From Tanypteryx hageni (lineage: Eukaryota > Arthropoda > Insecta > Odonata > Petaluridae): a stretch of DNA of 64,000 nt. A program made the position numbers and the translations under genes. The notes under the pieces are model-generated. The model ran no database searches. It was not told the DNA's origin and was given only the letters and a program-made list of their open reading frames with translations. The stretch covers positions 187,500,564-187,564,563 of the forward strand of contig CM054112.1 of the NCBI GenBank assembly GCA_028673005.1, in the 5' to 3' direction. Positions 59,123 to 64,000 of this stretch are shown here, piece after piece. The first letter of the stretch is position 1, and each line of letters begins with the position of its first letter.

Positions 59123-59165
<43 letters not shown>
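59123..59165. repeat. (TA)n microsatellite
   Basis: An uninterrupted TA run of about 43 bp. Confidence 0.95.
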
Positions 59166-59167
<2 letters not shown>

Positions 59168-62100
59168 TGATCGAAAACGGATCCTTACTACCGGGCACGC
59201 AATCTCCCCTTTTCTCCACAATCTTTTAATCGAGGATCTTGTTTAAGTTGTTGGACGATGACGCGATCAGCAAAAATCCGAAGATGGCGTCAACCCTCGT
59301 CCAGTTCAGTCACCGCCACGGCGGAAGAGATTGTCGTACAGGTCGGAATAACTGCCCGAAACTATTGCCGTTTCGCGAATATTCTTTTTTTATTTCACAA
59401 AAAAGCGAGCAAAGAGGGTGAACAGAAAATTGAACGATTTGAAAAGTAAACGTTGAGAATCTAGCTATTTGAAAAGTAAAATTTGAGAAGGCTTTTGTCC
59501 GAATGAAATTTTCATGTTTTATTCACGAGAGTTCATTTAAGGCAATCAAAACCGGTATGCCGGTTTTTAAATTTACAAATTTCTCAGCGAATATTAAATA
59601 ACTTTTAGAAAGTTTACCGAGTAAATACAGAAACGCATAATCTCCTACCTAGTAAATATTATACCAATGATTACCATGCTGAGAAAATTAGCAATAACCC
59701 GTCATGATTAACTCGGCGTAATTTTTAAATAGAAATTATGAATTTATAATAATGGCAAATTATAATATAGAGTTAAAGTCGACATTGTTATTTCATATGA
59801 ATATACTATGTTATTGAATCGAATTGCTCATTTTTTATAATATTTTTATAGTGTATATCTATCTCTTATCACGCACTCTTTCTATTTTTCTATCTATTGA
59901 TCTACCTTGATGGAACCGACATATTGCAGATATATGTCTCCATAAACAACCGAGGTATGGAAATTTCTATGCTGCGTTAAAGAATCAATCAATCCTCCGC
60001 AGTTCAAAACTAAAGGGAATTTCTTTTCCTTTTTCGCCCCAGAACCGGTCCGAAGGATTCAGCCTTTGCATGAAAACTTTCAAAGGATTATTTTCCCTGA
60101 TTTACTTTCTCCGCATGGTGGGTTTCGAACCGTTTTTTATTATATTTGAAACGCCCGTCGCTAAACGAGGAACGAAATAGAAACACGTGTGATTTTTTTC
60201 AATCCTCAATCGGTTCCGAATATCTTTTCTTTTTCGCCCTCTTTTCAAGGGAAATAAAAAAATGAAATGCGGGTCTTTGGTTCGACGACCGCCCTAGGGT
60301 AAAGGAATAAGCAATTCGTGCAAGACACGCTTTAGAGTGGCGAACGGGCGAGTAAAAGGATGCGCTTAAAATTCGGTTAAAGGCTCTTTTCGCGAGAGAA
60401 GAGGCGGTCCCGGAGTTTAACGGCTGAGAGCGACTGGATCGGTTAGTAGGGGGTCTTGGGTTCGTTCACCCTCCGCTTCCCCCGGCCGTCTTTAGACGAA
60501 GGGTGAAGCGGACTTGAGTGGGAAGTTCGCATCCGTTGGAATCCATCTTGCGGGTGCGAGAATCGCTCGCGCTGTGGCGAATATTCTTCCTTTGCGTTTT
60601 CTTTCTCCTTCACATTCTATCTCTCTCTCTCTCTCTCCTTATCCGTCTCATATTTTTCTCGTCCTTTTATTTTCCCATTATTCCTATTTTATTTCAACCT
60701 TTCCATCTTCTTTTTCCTTTTATCCTTACCCTCCTCCCTCTCTCCTTTTTATCCTTTTCTCTTGAACCTGCCCTCCTCCTCTCTGCATGCACTTCTTCTC
60801 CACCTCATCTTTTTATTCTGTTCCCTCTTTGATTTCGGTCCCATTCTCTTGAAGCCTCTTTCCCAAAGCTCCCTTCTCACTCAATCTTGTCGCTTTCCTT
60901 CCTCTTGTGTCCTTCTCCCAATTATCTCCTTCTGTTCGCCCATCCATCCCTATTCCCTCTTACTTTCTTTCTCCTGCGCTTCTCCCGCCCATCTTATTAT
61001 CCATCCCGTTTCTCTCGCTCTCCCTCCGTTCTACCCTCGGGACGGTCACAAATTGATATGCGACAGTCGAGAGAAAAGACGGCGCACTGTGCACGCCTCT
61101 TGCGCTTCCTATTCTTCGTCTTGCTTTTGTATCCGATGTCCAAGCTTTCCCAATCACGAAAAGGTTCAAAGATACGGGAAGTGAGACACTATGGTAGCAT
61201 TTCCGTATTGATTCACTCTCTGGTTTTTGAAATGTTCGGGGAAGAGCTGGTTTAAAAGAAGCTCATTTCCTAGGCGTTAAAATTGAGCAATTGTCGGCAG
61301 CCGTTTCTGGAAGATGGTCATAAAAATATCTAGTGTTTAGCAACAAAATGACTAAACGCAGGGCCAATGAGCTGCAAAAGGCAACAATTTGTCTTCCTGG
61401 CGCCCGTTTAGAATTTACTCTCATACGCAAATAAATTGTTCTGTTTATCCGATATGACTGCCTGCAAAGAAAAGGTCATTTTAATCCCCTTTTACTGCAG
61501 TAAGAAAATGATACCCTTTTTTAAGTTAACATCGAATCTCTATAAAATATGGAAAAAGTCCCTCAAAAAAATAAAAGGCGCTCGCTCAGTTAACGCAGTC
61601 TGCGTTTCTTCGTGGTCGATTTAATTCTATTGAAAATTTACGACAAAGATGGAAATAAAATAATTTTCTTCGTCGCTGGAGTCTATCAAGGCCTATAAAT
61701 TTCTATCCATAACGAATGAATGAATAAATATCCTAAGGAAATTTCTCTTCGCTTCAACGATATTTTTTTTTAATGTTTGCAGACTCCAATTGCTAAATTT
61801 TTAATTCGTCCCTATCAAGTTCCCAACCCACCAGGCAGCCATAACATCTTAAAATTCAGAGAGCTACGGAAGCCGAAGAGTCATAACGTATTAAGCGGTT
61901 TCCCCTTATTACGCTCCAAAGAGGAAGCACGGAGTGGACCACTTACGAACATTATAGAAGCGAGTAAAATTTGATGGCGGCTACATTGACGCCCCGGGGA
62001 GCGTTTAACATTAAAGGACGCCTTTAACGGATGGAATTTCTCGCGAGGGTCCTGGGTTGACAATCTGCTTTTCTCACCCGCGGACGAATTGCGCCGAAAT

Positions 62101-64000
62101 GCGCCCGTTTTAAGGAGTGAGGATGAAAGGATGGAAGTAAGGTTACAAGACGGCCCTAATGATTATTGACACTGCAGAGCGCGTAAGGATCAGGAAGCGA
62201 GCAGCGCGGTCCAACCGTGTTTATTGTCGAGCAGGGTGCATGACCCTCCCGTAATCGTCCACCGCACTTCTCCTCCCACCGCCATTTCCATTTAACTGCG
62301 ATGCGGTGCCAGCCGCTTCCCTGCCACTCGCGTTGACACACACACATATACGGCCATACGTTCGCCATCTCTCGACCGACCGGAGTACTACTACGCTGAC
62401 CGATCGTGAATCGTAAACTGCTGCGCGCGAGGACATTGGCCCCTTTTCTGTTGCATCGTTTTCACCCGCACCGCTCTCCTCCATTTCTCTCTTTCTTCCT
62501 CTCTCTCTCTCTCGCTCCACTCTTCTCGCGAGGAGCGCGAGTGATGACGCGAGAGAGGAGTGGGGGGAATGGAAGGAAGAGAGGAGGAGTCAAAGAGAGT
62601 TAGGTGAGGGTTGGCGGAGCAGCAGTTAGGTGGTAGTGTGGTGGTGGTGTGGGGGACGTCCCGATCTTCCGGTGTGTGGGGGCAACGGCCTGCCTTAACC
62701 CAGGGAAACGTTGCGAGGAAGGAATAGGAGTCGTCTCCATGTTGCGGTTCTTGCGTGAATAAAAGCAATAGATCCCTTCTCTCTTTCTCCCTCTTCCAGT
62801 CGTCTCTCGCTCTCCTTCTGGAAAGAGGAAAAGTGGCTTCCCTCATTACGGATGGACCTCACTCTCGATCTTCCTTTTTCTTCGCATTAAAAAGGCTTTG
62901 ACTGCTCCTTATCCCGTGATTTCGTGTCCTTATGGCGGAAGGTGTGGATGGGACTATTGATAAGACTAGACGAAGGCGATAGACCAATTATTACTGCCTA
63001 TGGGCGTTTTAAAACGATAAAATTACAGACAATTAGGCGATAAATTAGGTTCATTAAATGAAGATTAAAAAAACGAATCGAAGAGAAATTTCGATTTTGA
63101 AAATGTAGGCAGTGGAATTCTGGTTTGATAGATGCGGATAATAGTAGTTGTATTAAAAAGCACGATACTATAAAATGCTATCGCAATCAAGATATCTCCA
63201 CGTTAATATACTCCACATAATATATTTCTGCATTTAAAAGAGCATCTAAGAGACTCAATCTGCAGCCCATGTCATCGTTCTCAAATATATTGCGTTATTT
63301 TAAGGGAGAAAATTGTCTCCTAAATTTTACTCTCAATTGCCTAAATATGATGCGTTAGAGCATCAAGGCGAGCGGAAGGCATCGGGCGAAACCTTGCGAA
63401 TTGTTCCATTCGGACCTACGTACTCGCCACGAAAGGAGTTTCCTCCGTATCTAGTATGAATTATCTCCGCTTCTCTCTCGTTCCTCCGCTTCTCGCAAAC
63501 ATTTCAAAATGTCAAGGCGCTCTTCCAAACGCTCGTCATTAGCCAAATGAGACAGGCGTCTCTCCCCATTCTTTCTTTTCTTTTGGCAATAGCGGCCCCG
63601 CAAGAATTCCGCTACGACTGGTGTTTGTCGAAGGGATTTCATAGCGCGCGTTTGGTGAAAAGCCGCTGCACCCATTTCGTCAGCTTTATTTTAGACGGCG
63701 ACATGCCGGGTCAAAGAAAAGACGAAAAAAATCCCTACTCGATGCAGACGTGTGTGAATATGAATAAGGCATGAGTAATAAAACCGCGTGCATGTCGCTA
63801 GCTCGCGTTTCCCGGTTAGGATTTCCTTCCTCTTTGCATTTAAGCGGGAGATTGTACTTAGTTGTAAATTAGCCGGACACTTTTCGGAATATCAGATGCC
63901 ATTTTGCATTAATTTGAATTACAAAGGTTTTGGCGTGAGATCACTATTTATTTTTTCCTTCCATTAAAATTCAAGAATATGCATTTCGCTTCGAGCGTGC
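59166..64000. other. Non-coding 5' flank with pyrimidine-rich tract
   Basis: The interval 60600-61030 is strongly pyrimidine-rich on the plus strand, and a smaller CT patch lies at 62480-62525. A short hairpin with 8-bp arms, AAAACCGG and CCGGTTTT around TATG, is at 59548-59567. No exon, RNA gene or bounded transposon was recognised. Confidence 0.55.

Noticed and set aside
1..64000. CRISPR array, prokaryotic operon or phage module
   Set aside because: No regularly spaced direct repeats, no gene clusters and no ribosome-binding sites; the spliced gene and animal transposons show a eukaryotic genome.

Overview
The window looks like nuclear DNA of an arthropod, most likely an insect. It is AT-rich overall with many CpG dinucleotides, and it carries introns, a tRNA-derived SINE, LINE debris, hAT- and pogo-type miniature transposons and many long purine/pyrimidine tracts. 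There are no bacterial operons, ribosome-binding sites or phage genes. The order cannot be fixed from the sequence; the CpG richness would suit Hymenoptera, but that is a guess.

One protein-coding gene could be reconstructed: the minus-strand gene for LSM11, the Sm-like protein specific to the U7 snRNP that processes the 3' ends of replication-dependent histone pre-mRNAs. It has five coding exons (51499-51254, 50909-50822, 33683-33568, 32316-32118, 19920-19772). All junctions are GT-AG, the phases (0, 1, 0, 1) are mutually compatible, and together they give a 265-residue protein spread over 31.7 kb. Introns 2 (17.1 kb) and 4 (12.2 kb) make up most of the gene. A TCAGTC initiator-like element lies 40 bp upstream of the ATG, and the first AATAAA lies 276 bp past the stop.

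Layout: 1-19.5 kb is the 3' flank of the gene. It is non-coding and holds purine/pyrimidine tracts, microsatellites, a two-copy tandem duplication of a ~425-bp unit (15941-16790) and a probable decayed LINE endonuclease fragment (about 17.1-17.3 kb). The gene occupies 19.5-51.5 kb. Its introns hold a pogo-like MITE with a C19 run (28387-28591), the 3' end of a LINE (29579-30077), a hAT MITE (31055-31342), a second hAT MITE (32537-32747), another pogo-like MITE (40199-40373) and a full-length tRNA-derived SINE with 14-bp target duplications (48648-48969). The 5' flank, 51.5-64 kb, has no recognisable gene, only a tRNA-like SINE remnant near 54.75 kb, paired inverted microsatellites near 57.5 kb and pyrimidine-rich tracts.

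I found no undescribed multi-gene system. The most informative results are the exon structure of a rapidly evolving histone-processing factor, including an insertion in its Sm1 fold, and the clustering of small transposons around its fourth exon.
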